From Mucilaginibacter roseus (GTDB taxonomy: Bacteria > Bacteroidota > Bacteroidia > Sphingobacteriales > Sphingobacteriaceae), in the NCBI RefSeq assembly GCF_021215455.1, contig NZ_JAJPWV010000003.1, forward strand, positions 124,001-188,000: DNA of 64,000 nucleotides. Direction: 5' to 3'. Below the pieces are notes generated by a model, which worked only from the letters and a program-made list of their open reading frames with translations, did no database searches and had not been told where the DNA came from. The translations under genes were made by a program, and so were the position numbers. Positions 47,501-55,808 of the stretch are shown one piece after another (position 1 is the stretch's first letter; the number at the start of each line of letters is the position of its first letter).

Positions 47501-48478
47501 TTAGAAGTCCTCATCCAGCGAGAACGATTTGCTTTCGGGTACGTTGTTTAGTACACCGCTTTTCTGGTAGTCGCCTACGCGTTTTTCAAAAAAGTTGGTT
47601 TTACCCTGAAGGCTTATCATCTCCATAAAATCAAACGGATTGGTAGCGTTGTAATGCTTCTCGTAACCCAGTTCCTGCAACCACCTGTCGGCCACAAACT
47701 CAATGTACTGGCTCATCAGCTTGGCGTTCATGCCTATAAGGTTAACCGGCAGGGCATCGCTTACAAATTCCTTTTCTATTTCAACCGCATCGGTAATAAT
47801 GCTGGTTGCTTCCTCTTTGCTAAGCTTATTGTTAAGCATGCTGTATAACAGACAGGCAAACTCGCAGTGCATACCTTCATCACGGGAGATCAGCTCGTTG
47901 CTGAAGGTTAAACCCGGCATCAGGCCACGTTTTTTAAGCCAGAACAACGAGCAAAAACTACCCGAAAAGAAGATACCCTCAACCGCTGCAAAAGCTACAA
48001 GGCGCTGCGCAAAGGTGCCGTTCTCAATCCATTTAAGTGCCCACTCGGCTTTTTTGCCTACGCATGGTACAGTTTCAATGGCGTGGAACAGGCGGTCTTT
48101 TTCAACCGGATCTTTAATATAAGTATCTATCAACAGGGCATATGTTTCGGAGTGGATATTCTCCATCATGATCTGGAAACCGTAAAAACACCGTGCTTCA
48201 GGAACCTGCACTTCACTCATAAAGTTCACCGCCAGGTTTTCATTTACGATACCATCGCTGGCCGCAAAAAATGCCAGTATGTGCGATATGAAATGCTTTT
48301 CGCCGGCATTAAGCGTTTCCCAGTGCTTCAGGTCGTCGCTAAGGTCAATTTCCTCGGCCGTCCAAAAGCTGGCTTCATGCTTTTTGTACATTTCCCAAAT
48401 GCGGGGGTAATTAATGGGGAGAATCACAAAGCGGTCTTTGTTCTCTCGTAGCAATACTTCATCATTTTCCTGTTTCAT
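47501..48478 (-). CDS. nrdB: class Ia ribonucleoside-diphosphate reductase, beta subunit
   Basis: This 325-residue ferritin-like protein houses the di-iron/tyrosyl radical that starts catalysis in NrdA. Ligand segments are visible: [11 protein letters not shown] (first Asp/Glu), [13 protein letters not shown] (Glu, His and the radical Tyr position retained), [15 protein letters not shown], and [10 protein letters not shown]. The C-terminal SFSLDEDF tail docks into NrdA. Its ATG is preceded by GACGAGGCGCTT, which can pair with an upstream segment (48531-48541), and by an AdoCbl riboswitch, so it should be repressed when B12 is plentiful. Confidence 0.97.
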   Translation of the reverse strand: MKQENDEVLLRENKDRFVILPINYPRIWEMYKKHEASFWTAEEIDLSDDLKHWETLNAGEKHFISHILAFFAASDGIVNENLAVNFMSEVQVPEARCFYGFQIMMENIHSETYALLIDTYIKDPVEKDRLFHAIETVPCVGKKAEWALKWIENGTFAQRLVAFAAVEGIFFSGSFCSLFWLKKRGLMPGLTFSNELISRDEGMHCEFACLLYSMLNNKLSKEEATSIITDAVEIEKEFVSDALPVNLIGMNAKLMSQYIEFVADRWLQELGYEKHYNATNPFDFMEMISLQGKTNFFEKRVGDYQKSGVLNNVPESKSFSLDEDF

Positions 48479-48480
48479 AA

Positions 48481-48541
48481 GCGCCTCGTCAATTAAATAA
48501 TTTTATGTGTTGCAGCAGGAGCTGACAAAAGACGAGGGCGC
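48481..48541 (-). promoter_or_regulatory. predicted RBS-sequestering helix of nrdB (riboswitch expression platform)
   Basis: On the minus strand, GCGCCCTCGTC (48541-48531) is complementary, with one bulged C, to GACGAGGCGC (48490-48481), which ends 2 nt before the nrdB ATG. A nested TGTTGC / GCAACA stem lies inside. Together they would hide the ribosome-binding region. I infer that ligand binding upstream favours this state. Confidence 0.55.
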
Positions 48542-48617
48542 AACAGGCAAGCGCGCTATGGCGCCGGCAGGCAGGCTACTTCTTTTGGCAAAACCCTATG
48601 CGTGAAAGTTTTGTCAA

Positions 48618-48850
48618 AATACCGCAGGGGCAGGTGTCTGGCTGGGTTTTGTCAATGGTCAGTTGTCATTGGTGAATGGTTAGTGTCAGTTGTGAGCATT
48701 GAAGTGACTAACCCAATCACTACTCACCGCCCACCACTCACTATTCACAACTCCCTACTAACTAAAACGATACAGTTGCAACGTCAGCCCATGAATTTAA
48801 CATGGTTCCCTTTTAATACCGGCTATAAAACCGGTAACCTTTACGGTGTT
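48618..48850 (-). promoter_or_regulatory. adenosylcobalamin (B12) riboswitch upstream of nrdBA
   Basis: On the minus strand the conserved core is readable: AAGGTTACCGG, then TTAAAAGGGAA, the CATG...CATG hairpin holding TTAAATTC, GGGCTGACG and GCAACTGTA (48842-48771). After a 127-nt insertion comes the B12 box AGCCAGACACCTGCC (48643-48629). A P1 helix closes it: AACACCG (48850-48844) with CGGTATT (48624-48618), one mismatch. The core aligns base for base with the well-known btuB leader. A TATCTTTG promoter lies just upstream. Cobalamin riboswitches controlling B12-independent reductases are known where a B12-dependent class II enzyme also exists. Confidence 0.9.
48644..48770 (-). repeat. word-repeat inverted insertion in the variable arm of the riboswitch
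   Basis: One side reads GTCAATGGTCAGTTGTCATT / GGTGAATGGTTAGTGTCAG; the other side is its degenerate complement (CACTACTCACCGCCCACC, ACTCACTATTCACAACT). The two sides can fold on each other into a long imperfect arm between the aptamer core and the B12 box. Its construction from short repeated words is like that of the element at 42108-42280, though the words differ. Confidence 0.7.
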
Positions 48851-48873
48851 TACAAAGAACTATTTGGTGCTTT

Positions 48874-48881
48874 CAAAGATA
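48874..48881 (-). promoter_or_regulatory. putative -7 element of the nrdBA operon
   Basis: TATCTTTG on the minus strand matches TAnnTTTG exactly and lies about 24 nt before P1 of the riboswitch, the right place for the transcript to begin. The leader would be about 390 nt. No -33 TTTG is seen. Confidence 0.5.
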
Positions 48882-48946
48882 GGCGACGAGTGAAGTATCG
48901 AGGTAATGATAGTTTTTAACATAAGGGGTAAGTTATAAACACCCGG

Positions 48947-49546
48947 CTACTTCTTTTTACCAACGCCTGATACACGGGTGGCATTATCCTTTACAAAAGT
49001 ATCCCAACCTGAGTACGATTTTTTTGACGTGGACGACGATGAACCACCAGCAACATTACGCTGAAAGGCGTGGCATACCGCGACGGCCAGGCCATCGGTA
49101 GCGTCAAGAAAATCGGGGGTTTCGGTAAAATTTAGCAGGCGTTGTATCATACCGGCCACCTGCTCTTTGGTGGCATTACCATTACCGGTGATGGATTGCT
49201 TTATTTTGCGCGGAGCGTATTCCGTAATATCCACATTGCGCGATAGAGCCGCGGCCATGGCCATGCCTTGCGCCCTGCCCAGCTTAAGCATCACTTGGAT
49301 GTTTTTACCATAAAACGGCGCCTCAATAGCCAGGCAATCGGGATGATAGTTATCAATAAGGGCCACGGTCTTTTCGAAGATGCGCTGCAGCTTGAGCATG
49401 TGATCGTCAAGGTTACCCATCTTTACCACACCCAAACTAATAAGCTCCAGCTTGGAGCCGGTTTGCTTCACCAGTCCGTAACCCATTACGGCGGTACCGG
49501 GGTCGATACCTAAAATTATACGCTCTTTTGTATTTACGCCCTGCAT
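48947..49546 (-). CDS. ruvC: crossover junction endodeoxyribonuclease RuvC
   Basis: This 199-residue RNase H-fold enzyme cuts Holliday junctions. The acidic active-site residues are in place: Asp in GIDPGTAVMGYG (~14), Glu in CLAIEAPFYGKN (~73), and Asp residues in DATDGLAVAVCHAF (~146-149). A Ser/Lys-rich tail of about 35 residues follows the domain and is longer than usual. It follows aat by 21 bp and ends the run of genes that starts at 54115. Confidence 0.95.
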   Translation of the reverse strand: MQGVNTKERIILGIDPGTAVMGYGLVKQTGSKLELISLGVVKMGNLDDHMLKLQRIFEKTVALIDNYHPDCLAIEAPFYGKNIQVMLKLGRAQGMAMAAALSRNVDITEYAPRKIKQSITGNGNATKEQVAGMIQRLLNFTETPDFLDATDGLAVAVCHAFQRNVAGGSSSSTSKKSYSGWDTFVKDNATRVSGVGKKK

Positions 49547-49567
49547 CTATAACGCGAAGGTAACAGT

Positions 49568-50197
49568 TTATTGTTGCAGTATAGCCATATATTCATCACT
49601 GGAGATCATGCCTGCCCCCATGCTTTCCAGGTGTTCAGTATAAACTTGGCAATCGATAAGATAGTATTTACCTGTTTGGCAGAGGGTAATAAGCGCGGTT
49701 TTTGAGGCATTGCTTACTTTGCTGAACATACTTTCGCCGCAAAACACTTTGCCTACTCCTACGCCATACAGCCCGCCAACCAGCACATCATCGTGCCAAA
49801 CCTCAACCGAATGGGCTTTTCCTAATCGATGCAGATCGATGTAGGCAGCCATCATATCATTGGTTATCCAGGTACCATCCTGCCCTTCGCGCGGCACCAG
49901 CGAACAAGCCTGTATTACATCAGCAAAGGCGGTGTTGAACGTTACCCTGAACCTGCCCGAGCGCATTACCTGCCGCATGCTTTTTGAGATGATTACCTTC
50001 GCCGGGTTCAGCACGAAGCGTTCATGCGGCGAATACCACAATATGGGTGTCTCGTCGCTATACCAGGGGAATATGCCGCTTTGGTAAGCCAGCATCAACC
50101 GTTCAGGCGAGAGGTCGCCGCCTATAGCCAGCAGGCCATCCTCCTCAGCCAGAGCCGGGTCAGGAAACAGTAAACGTTCATCAAGCCTGAATATCAT
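49568..50197 (-). CDS. aat: leucyl/phenylalanyl-tRNA-protein transferase
   Basis: This 209-residue enzyme adds Leu or Phe to N-terminal Arg/Lys of proteins, creating N-degrons for ClpS/ClpAP. The signature LAYQSGIFPWYSDETPILWYSPHERFVL is present, as are GQDGTWITNDMMAAYIDLHRLGKAHSVE and GVGVGKVFCGESMFS. It starts 10 bp after the DUF3857 gene at 50208 and is followed closely by ruvC; the operon grouping looks positional rather than functional. Confidence 0.96.
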   Translation of the reverse strand: MIFRLDERLLFPDPALAEEDGLLAIGGDLSPERLMLAYQSGIFPWYSDETPILWYSPHERFVLNPAKVIISKSMRQVMRSGRFRVTFNTAFADVIQACSLVPREGQDGTWITNDMMAAYIDLHRLGKAHSVEVWHDDVLVGGLYGVGVGKVFCGESMFSKVSNASKTALITLCQTGKYYLIDCQVYTEHLESMGAGMISSDEYMAILQQ

Positions 50198-50207
50198 CAG
50201 CGCAAAA

Positions 50208-52121
50208 TTACGCCTTGCGCTTTATAACCAGCTTTTTGTTTTGCGCTTTTGCCACATTATCCAGGTATTGCTGCATTTCGGTATACTTTGCTGCCGGAAT
50301 AACGTGGTTATTCAGTGTGAATTTAGCCGTGCTTACCACCTGGTTTTTAGCAGCATCATACGCGTAGTTTAATGTATAATCGCCGTATGCGAATTTCAGC
50401 GCCTGGTTGGCCGGCATATTCTCTACCTCAAAACCTTCGGGTAAACTAATGGTGGTTACGCAATTTCTCTGCAACGGATAATCAAAATAATAATCAGCCT
50501 TGCGCTTTTCTTCCACCGGGCAAGTGTATGCCCAAAGGTCAAACGCCGCCGGTTTATAAAACTGGCGCGGCCCGGCAATTACATCGCTGAATTTATCGTA
50601 TGCCATCTCCAGTTCGAGCTCTTTTATGCCATCCTTATCATCGGCCTGCTTAATATTAAATACGGCGGGTTGTTTCATTTTAAGGTAGCGGATAAAAAAC
50701 TCCTTTTGCTCATCAACAGACATTTCGGCAACCCCAAGCATCAAGCTTCTGAATTCGCCAGTATTATTCAACTTAACGGTGGTTACAGCGCTGCCATCCT
50801 CATTAAGCTTAATATTTACGTTACTATTCAAGGCGTTGCTTATAGCTTTTGTTTTGGGCGTGCTCACCAGTTTACCACCGGTCTCGGTAATCAGCAATGC
50901 ATTACGGTTCTCGGTAAAAGCGCCCAATACGCCAAACGGCTGCGTGTCACTGGTACACTCCAGCCAGGTGGTATCGTTTTTAAAGGGTATACATAATATG
51001 GCGTGGTTAAACCTGTTTTGGCTGAAAGTAAAATCAGCCGACTCCTCATTCTTTCCGGCACGTATAAGTGCATAGTTGGCCGGTATATTTACCGCTTTAA
51101 GCATGGCATACATGTAGTTGGATAGCGCCTTGCAATCTCCATACTTTTTCTCATCCACAAAACTTGCGGCAAAGGGTTTTAAACCACCAATACCCAGCTG
51201 AATGCTTACATAACGCATATTTTTTTGTAAGTATTCATATAAAAACCTGGCCTTTTCCTTATCCGTTTTAAAATTAGCCGTCATCTTCCTGAACTCCTCC
51301 GCACGGGCAGGCGGCAGGGTATTCACATCGCTGTTAAGCGTTTGTATCCATTTGCCAAAGTTTTCCCAGGTATCCAACTTTCCGGGGCGGTCATCATATT
51401 GAAAATTCACCGGCGAAAAATCAATCCGCGGTGCAACACGCCATCCCGGTACACCTTTTTCATCTTTGATACCTTTTAGGTTTGATACACTCCAGCTATA
51501 AACATCATTGCCGTTTATAACTGATTTTTGCGGCTTAATGCCCGTATTACGGTTGTAGTAACGTAAGCCAGCCGTCGGACTTATAACAAGCGAACATGAA
51601 GAGTATTGCACTGAACGCTCTGAACTTTGCAGATACCAGCTGCCGTAACTCAAACCGCCGTCATCTTCAGTCTCAAAAATCATTTCAACGGTTACAGGGT
51701 ACGCTGCTACTGTATGCGAAATGGCTTTCAACCGCTCATCAGTTATGATAGATATATTATCAATAGCCGAGCGATCATACATATCACTCTTTTTATATTT
51801 TTTGATGATAGCGCCGTCAGCATTGTACACATTCATCTGGAATGAATTGATGTACGATTTCTTATTATAGCCGATTACCATGCGTGCGCCGTCTTCCTCT
51901 TTTTCGTTAAGCAGGGTAACTATTGAATGCACCTTGTTAACCATACGGCCCGGCGCACTGATAATTCGCTCGTCAACACGATAGCGTACTACGGCATCTA
52001 CATCTGTTTTAAGTGAATCGGGTATGGTTGAAGCCTTGTATAATTCCGGCGATACCTTTTGCGCAAAAACAGGCATGCCGCCCGTAAGCAGCATACCTAA
52101 TAAAAACAATTTCTTAAACAT
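50208..52121 (-). CDS. DUF3857/transglutaminase-like secreted protein, catalytic residues present
   Basis: This encodes 637 residues: a signal peptide (cut after VFA near 20), a DUF3857 domain (~50-215) and a transglutaminase-like domain (~270-400). The triad is intact: Cys in KKYGDCKALSNYM, His in FNHAILCIP, and an acidic residue in WLECTSD. A DUF3858-like beta domain ends the protein. Such proteins are periplasmic and often lie near glycan or peptide metabolism genes; the substrate is unknown. It is 8 bp downstream of its paralogue at 52130. Confidence 0.85.
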   Translation of the reverse strand: MFKKLFLLGMLLTGGMPVFAQKVSPELYKASTIPDSLKTDVDAVVRYRVDERIISAPGRMVNKVHSIVTLLNEKEEDGARMVIGYNKKSYINSFQMNVYNADGAIIKKYKKSDMYDRSAIDNISIITDERLKAISHTVAAYPVTVEMIFETEDDGGLSYGSWYLQSSERSVQYSSCSLVISPTAGLRYYNRNTGIKPQKSVINGNDVYSWSVSNLKGIKDEKGVPGWRVAPRIDFSPVNFQYDDRPGKLDTWENFGKWIQTLNSDVNTLPPARAEEFRKMTANFKTDKEKARFLYEYLQKNMRYVSIQLGIGGLKPFAASFVDEKKYGDCKALSNYMYAMLKAVNIPANYALIRAGKNEESADFTFSQNRFNHAILCIPFKNDTTWLECTSDTQPFGVLGAFTENRNALLITETGGKLVSTPKTKAISNALNSNVNIKLNEDGSAVTTVKLNNTGEFRSLMLGVAEMSVDEQKEFFIRYLKMKQPAVFNIKQADDKDGIKELELEMAYDKFSDVIAGPRQFYKPAAFDLWAYTCPVEEKRKADYYFDYPLQRNCVTTISLPEGFEVENMPANQALKFAYGDYTLNYAYDAAKNQVVSTAKFTLNNHVIPAAKYTEMQQYLDNVAKAQNKKLVIKRKA

Positions 52122-52129
52122 GGTTGGGT

Positions 52130-54115
52130 TTACGATTTCTTTAACACGATCTGCTCATTCAGCATTTCATACATCTGGCGGTTGAATTCCCTGAAATCGG
52201 CGTAATCTTCTTTAAAATAAGTTGTCTTGAGATGATCAACATAATAACGTACCGAAATCACGTCGTTTGAGAAGTTAACCATTCGGCGGAAAGTGATGCT
52301 CTTATCCGGTGTGGTAAGGCTCACGCTCTTGGGCAGTGTTTCCGCTTTGTAGCCGGCCGGTATTTTATACATGCCGGTAAAGGTCATGTTATCGCGGTAG
52401 CCATATTCAATATCAGTATAACGGTTTTCGCTGAGGAACGGGTTAGCGTTCGTCATGGTAAGCACATTGGGGTTAAAATAGATAAAGTTACCGTCAGACC
52501 CGGTCAGGTCCAGGTCAAAGTTTACGCTTTGTACCAGCGGCAATGTATCAATATCCATATTCTCAAACTTGATGGATGATATGCGCAGGTTGTTATCCTT
52601 ATTTTTCAGGTACTCGATAAATTTGGTCTCGCCGTCCGTTTTATATTTAGCCGTACGCGATACCTTGTTGTAACCATAGCTGCTCACCTGGTTGCTGCCT
52701 ACCATTTTGCCGTCGGGCTTAATCTCTACGTTAACATAGTATGACTGCCTTACCGGTTCCAGGTTTTGCAGAAAGATAATATCGTACTGGTTGCTCTCTT
52801 TATCAATGAACAAGCCTGACGAATTAAGCAGATTATCCGGAATGTGGTTAAACAGGTTGTACTTGTTTGTAGCATCGAGTACATAGTGCCTGGTAGTATC
52901 AATCGGGATATAAACCACGGCGCGGTTAAATTGGTGCAGGTTAGGACTAAACGGGTTTACACGGCCATTATCGCGCGTGCTCACAATCATGGGGTAAGCT
53001 TTGATGCCGCTTTGTTTAAGCAGGTGAAACAGGATCAGGTTTACCTCGGCCGAGTTACCTGTTTTTTTCTCCCATGCTTTTACGGTACCATCATTGGTGA
53101 ACCAGCGGTCAATATCATTCCACTTCATCACCTTTTTAACTTCGTTAAACACATAACTTATGCGCTCATCGTCGGTAGCGAATTGTTTAGCCTTGTTTAT
53201 GATAGCGTCCTCACCTTCAAGCTTGCGCTTTAGCTGTTTGCCGAAATCCTCATCGTCTGCCAAAATACCGCCAACTTTAGGCCAGGTATCTGCATAAGTT
53301 TTAATAAAGCCACCTATCGGCCTAACCGTATTAAGGCCGAATACGATGCTCTGCATATTGTCAACATCCGAGCGCATTAAAGGCTCGTCGCCAAGCGAAT
53401 GCACATTGGCCATACCTCTTACGTCAACATTGATAGTATAACCTAATGATTGTGTGCCAGAACCCAGCATACCTGACTCTTGTGTAGAGGTATTAACGGT
53501 GAACATGCGTGGCGAACGTAGTTGCGGGCGATAGTAAAAATACTCAGGCACCTTGGTGGTTAGCTGGCTGTAACGTACCGGTATTTTACCCTGAAAATAC
53601 CAGCTCGGGAAATCGGCAATGGAATTTGCGGTAAGGCGGTATTTAAATTCAACCACTGAGCCTGGTTTAACATTGGGGAATGAAAATACCATGGCCGAAC
53701 GCATTTTATCTATCTTTTCGGTAAAAACCAGTTTCTTGTCAATCTTGGTGATTTCGGGTTTGCCGTTCTCCAGGTTAATGGTTTGCGCCTGCAGGTCGGT
53801 TATGTACTCCAAACGGTTACCGCCGTAATATTCAATCCGGATATCGGCATTCTTTTTTCCGTTTACGTTGAATATTTTGATGCGTTTGTGGCGTTCGGTA
53901 ACAATGTTAAAATCATTATCGAAGTAAACGTCGGCCTTATCAAAAAGCACTTCGGCATTGGCATCGGGTTCAAAATCGCAGTTTTTGAGTTCAAGATCGG
54001 CCTGCTCTATTTTGCCAAACGGTTTAAGGAAAGTTGCAGCCGGAGAAACAGCCTTTTGAGCATTTGCTGATAAGCATAACACGCCCAAAAGTAAACTTGG
54101 GATAAGTTTTTTCAT
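52130..54115 (-). CDS. DUF3857/transglutaminase-like secreted protein, catalytic Cys and His replaced
   Basis: This encodes 661 residues with the same layout as its downstream neighbour: signal peptide (cut after ANA near 19), DUF3857 (~45-220), transglutaminase-like core (~290-430) and a C-terminal beta domain. Where the neighbour has GDCKAL this protein has GNSAEV, and where the neighbour has FNHAI it has FNRAV, so both the nucleophile and the general base are missing; LDATN keeps the acidic position. It is therefore probably a non-enzymatic binding partner. The family is well supported; the loss of activity is inferred from the alignment. Confidence 0.83.
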   Translation of the reverse strand: MKKLIPSLLLGVLCLSANAQKAVSPAATFLKPFGKIEQADLELKNCDFEPDANAEVLFDKADVYFDNDFNIVTERHKRIKIFNVNGKKNADIRIEYYGGNRLEYITDLQAQTINLENGKPEITKIDKKLVFTEKIDKMRSAMVFSFPNVKPGSVVEFKYRLTANSIADFPSWYFQGKIPVRYSQLTTKVPEYFYYRPQLRSPRMFTVNTSTQESGMLGSGTQSLGYTINVDVRGMANVHSLGDEPLMRSDVDNMQSIVFGLNTVRPIGGFIKTYADTWPKVGGILADDEDFGKQLKRKLEGEDAIINKAKQFATDDERISYVFNEVKKVMKWNDIDRWFTNDGTVKAWEKKTGNSAEVNLILFHLLKQSGIKAYPMIVSTRDNGRVNPFSPNLHQFNRAVVYIPIDTTRHYVLDATNKYNLFNHIPDNLLNSSGLFIDKESNQYDIIFLQNLEPVRQSYYVNVEIKPDGKMVGSNQVSSYGYNKVSRTAKYKTDGETKFIEYLKNKDNNLRISSIKFENMDIDTLPLVQSVNFDLDLTGSDGNFIYFNPNVLTMTNANPFLSENRYTDIEYGYRDNMTFTGMYKIPAGYKAETLPKSVSLTTPDKSITFRRMVNFSNDVISVRYYVDHLKTTYFKEDYADFREFNRQMYEMLNEQIVLKKS

Positions 54116-54270
54116 GTGTTAAGGTAATAGGGTATACAATCAAATAGTTTAAGGGCAGAAAATTACGAATATTTTAGCACTTGCGAATATTTGCATAAAA
54201 TTTTCATTTGTAAAAACCAAACAATTACCTTGCAGTTAATAAACCACATTAAATCTTATAAATTCACACT

Positions 54271-54585
54271 ATGGAACCTACATCACCATTCGGTCAAACG
54301 CCGGGTTTTGGTCAGACACCAGGCTTAAGGCCAAAGAACTGGCTGGTTGAATCAATTTTAGTTACTATTTTTTGCTGCCTGCCGTTTGGTATAGTCGGCA
54401 TCATCAACGCTTCATCAGTAAACAGCAAATTTGATGTTGGTGATTATGCAGGTGCCGAGCAAGCATCAAAACAAGCCGGAAAGTGGACGAAAATTGGTTT
54501 CTGGGTTGGTTTAACATTTGGCATTTTATATATACTGCTTGTTGTTGTACTTGGGGTTGGCGGCGCTATGCTAAGCAGACCATAA
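54271..54585 (+). CDS. CD225/dispanin family membrane protein
   Basis: This encodes 104 residues. A Pro/Gly/Gln-rich N terminus with a repeat (FGQTPGFGQTPGL) is followed by two hydrophobic helices: VESILVTIFCCLPFGIVGIINA (~28-49) with the CLPFGI signature, and a C-terminal TM (~73-98). The AGAEQASKQAGKWTKIG loop matches CD225. Bacterial members are small membrane proteins of unclear role. It ends 1 bp before the TTG of the DUF2752 gene, and a terminator-like hairpin lies just after its stop codon. Confidence 0.9.
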   Translation: MEPTSPFGQTPGFGQTPGLRPKNWLVESILVTIFCCLPFGIVGIINASSVNSKFDVGDYAGAEQASKQAGKWTKIGFWVGLTFGILYILLVVVLGVGGAMLSRP

Positions 54586-54586
54586 T

Positions 54587-55009
54587 TTGGACAATAAAGT
54601 CAACATCGATATAAAAACTACAGCCATAACAGTCACCGCTGTTATGGCTGTAGTTTTTATATACTATTTTTTTGATCCGTTACGGTTTAACATTTTCCCG
54701 AAATGCCCGTTTTTTACGTTAACTGGGTTTGACTGCCCAGGCTGTGGTTCGCAGCGTGCCCTGCATGCCTTGTTACATGGCAATGTTGCACAAGCGTGCA
54801 ACTATAATCTTTTATTGGTATTAAGCCTGCCGCTTTTATTTATCCATCTTTTGTATAAAATCCGCTCATTATTTACAGGCAAACCCTTGCAATGGCGGTT
54901 ACTTTATCACCCTAAAACCCCGGTTGTTATATTTATGATCACAGCGCTATTCTGGATTTTACGTAACATTCCGGTGGCCCCTTTTAGTTATTTGTCAGCT
55001 GCGCATTAA
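54587..55009 (+). CDS. DUF2752 membrane protein
   Basis: This encodes 140 residues from the TTG at 54587. The DUF2752 signature CPFFTLTGFDCPGCGSQRALHALLHGN lies at ~42-68. TM helices are at ~12-28, ~75-93 and ~112-127. The TTG start is needed to include the first TM; an in-frame ATG at 54644 falls inside the hairpin at 54609-54662 and would remove most of that helix. The 3' end overlaps the RDD gene on the other strand by 26 bp. CD225 and DUF2752 genes are often neighbours, which hints at a shared membrane role. Confidence 0.85.
   Translation: MDNKVNIDIKTTAITVTAVMAVVFIYYFFDPLRFNIFPKCPFFTLTGFDCPGCGSQRALHALLHGNVAQACNYNLLLVLSLPLLFIHLLYKIRSLFTGKPLQWRLLYHPKTPVVIFMITALFWILRNIPVAPFSYLSAAH
54609..54662 (+). 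terminator. terminator-like hairpin inside the DUF2752 coding start
   Basis: A perfect 24-bp stem (54609-54632 with 54639-54662) encloses a 6-nt loop, TCACCG, and is followed by ACTATTTTTTTG. It has all the features of an intrinsic terminator for the CD225 gene, yet it spans codons ~8-26 of the DUF2752 frame (first TM helix). Confidence 0.8.
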
Positions 55010-55721
55010 CCGTTACCATATGGCTGTAATCCTTAACTATAGTCTGTAAAAAAAGCAAATCGTTCATCGTTTCAGGGGGAGTTACCGCTATATGCTGCTT
55101 CATTTTTTCGGCCATGTTATATATCAACGTGGCATTGCCTGTTTTAAAATACGTATGTATCACCTCGTTAACCAAAGCAACATCTCTATCTGTTAACAGT
55201 GCCGCTTCCCTAAACACCGGGTCATAATTATCAACCGTTGGGGTAAACACCAGGTTATCAATTGTGGTGCGTGGTTTGGTACGTATCAGGGTGGTACCGG
55301 CTACTATGTCGCCCACACGCTGTACATTTTTTGTAACGGCGGCGCATATCAAACCAATTACCCCGGTTATCATAAAATCAACCACACGAAAAAGCCAGCG
55401 TATAAGGTACTGTCCAAATGTCGGGCGCTTTCCATTCAGGCTGATTACCCGTATCTTCATCACCCGCTTGCCCAGGCTTTGCCCATTGAAAAACACTTCG
55501 CAAATCAAATCGTAAAAAACAAAAATGGAACCAATGCCTATAAAGTACCATCCCATGATACTATCACCAAACCCACCACTGGTCATGATTATTCCACCGG
55601 CTATTGCTAACGCGATGAAAATACCGTAGTCAATCATCCGGGCCAGAACGCGGTCGCCCACGCCGGCTATTTCATAATCAATGCCTACATTTTGTGTGGT
55701 GTGTATGGTAACGGTTTGCAT
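54984..55721 (-). CDS. RDD family membrane protein
   Basis: This encodes 245 residues. The RDD signature appears as YEIAGVGDRVLARMIDYGIF (Arg-Asp pair) followed by two TM helices (~33-52, ~57-75) and a third (~115-135), with GQSLGKRVMKIRVIS between them. A soluble C-terminal tail (~155-245) follows. It is divergent from the SpoIIM-type gene at 55809, a pairing seen in many Bacteroidota next to the MoxR/DUF58 genes, so it is probably part of that system. Transport substrate unknown. Confidence 0.9.
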   Translation of the reverse strand: MQTVTIHTTQNVGIDYEIAGVGDRVLARMIDYGIFIALAIAGGIIMTSGGFGDSIMGWYFIGIGSIFVFYDLICEVFFNGQSLGKRVMKIRVISLNGKRPTFGQYLIRWLFRVVDFMITGVIGLICAAVTKNVQRVGDIVAGTTLIRTKPRTTIDNLVFTPTVDNYDPVFREAALLTDRDVALVNEVIHTYFKTGNATLIYNMAEKMKQHIAVTPPETMNDLLFLQTIVKDYSHMVTVNAQLTNN

Positions 55722-55808
55722 GCCCTAAAAATAGCAGATTGTTGCATTTTTATTGCAGATTAATTTTTTATCGGTATTTTAAACACCGAAATCCCTGAAG
55801 CTTATAAC

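Noticed and set aside
48791..48919. Small + strand frame (MNLTWFPFNTGYKTGN...) in the nrdB leader
   Set aside because: It lies exactly over the antisense of the riboswitch core, which explains its conserved-looking sequence; there is no ribosome-binding site.
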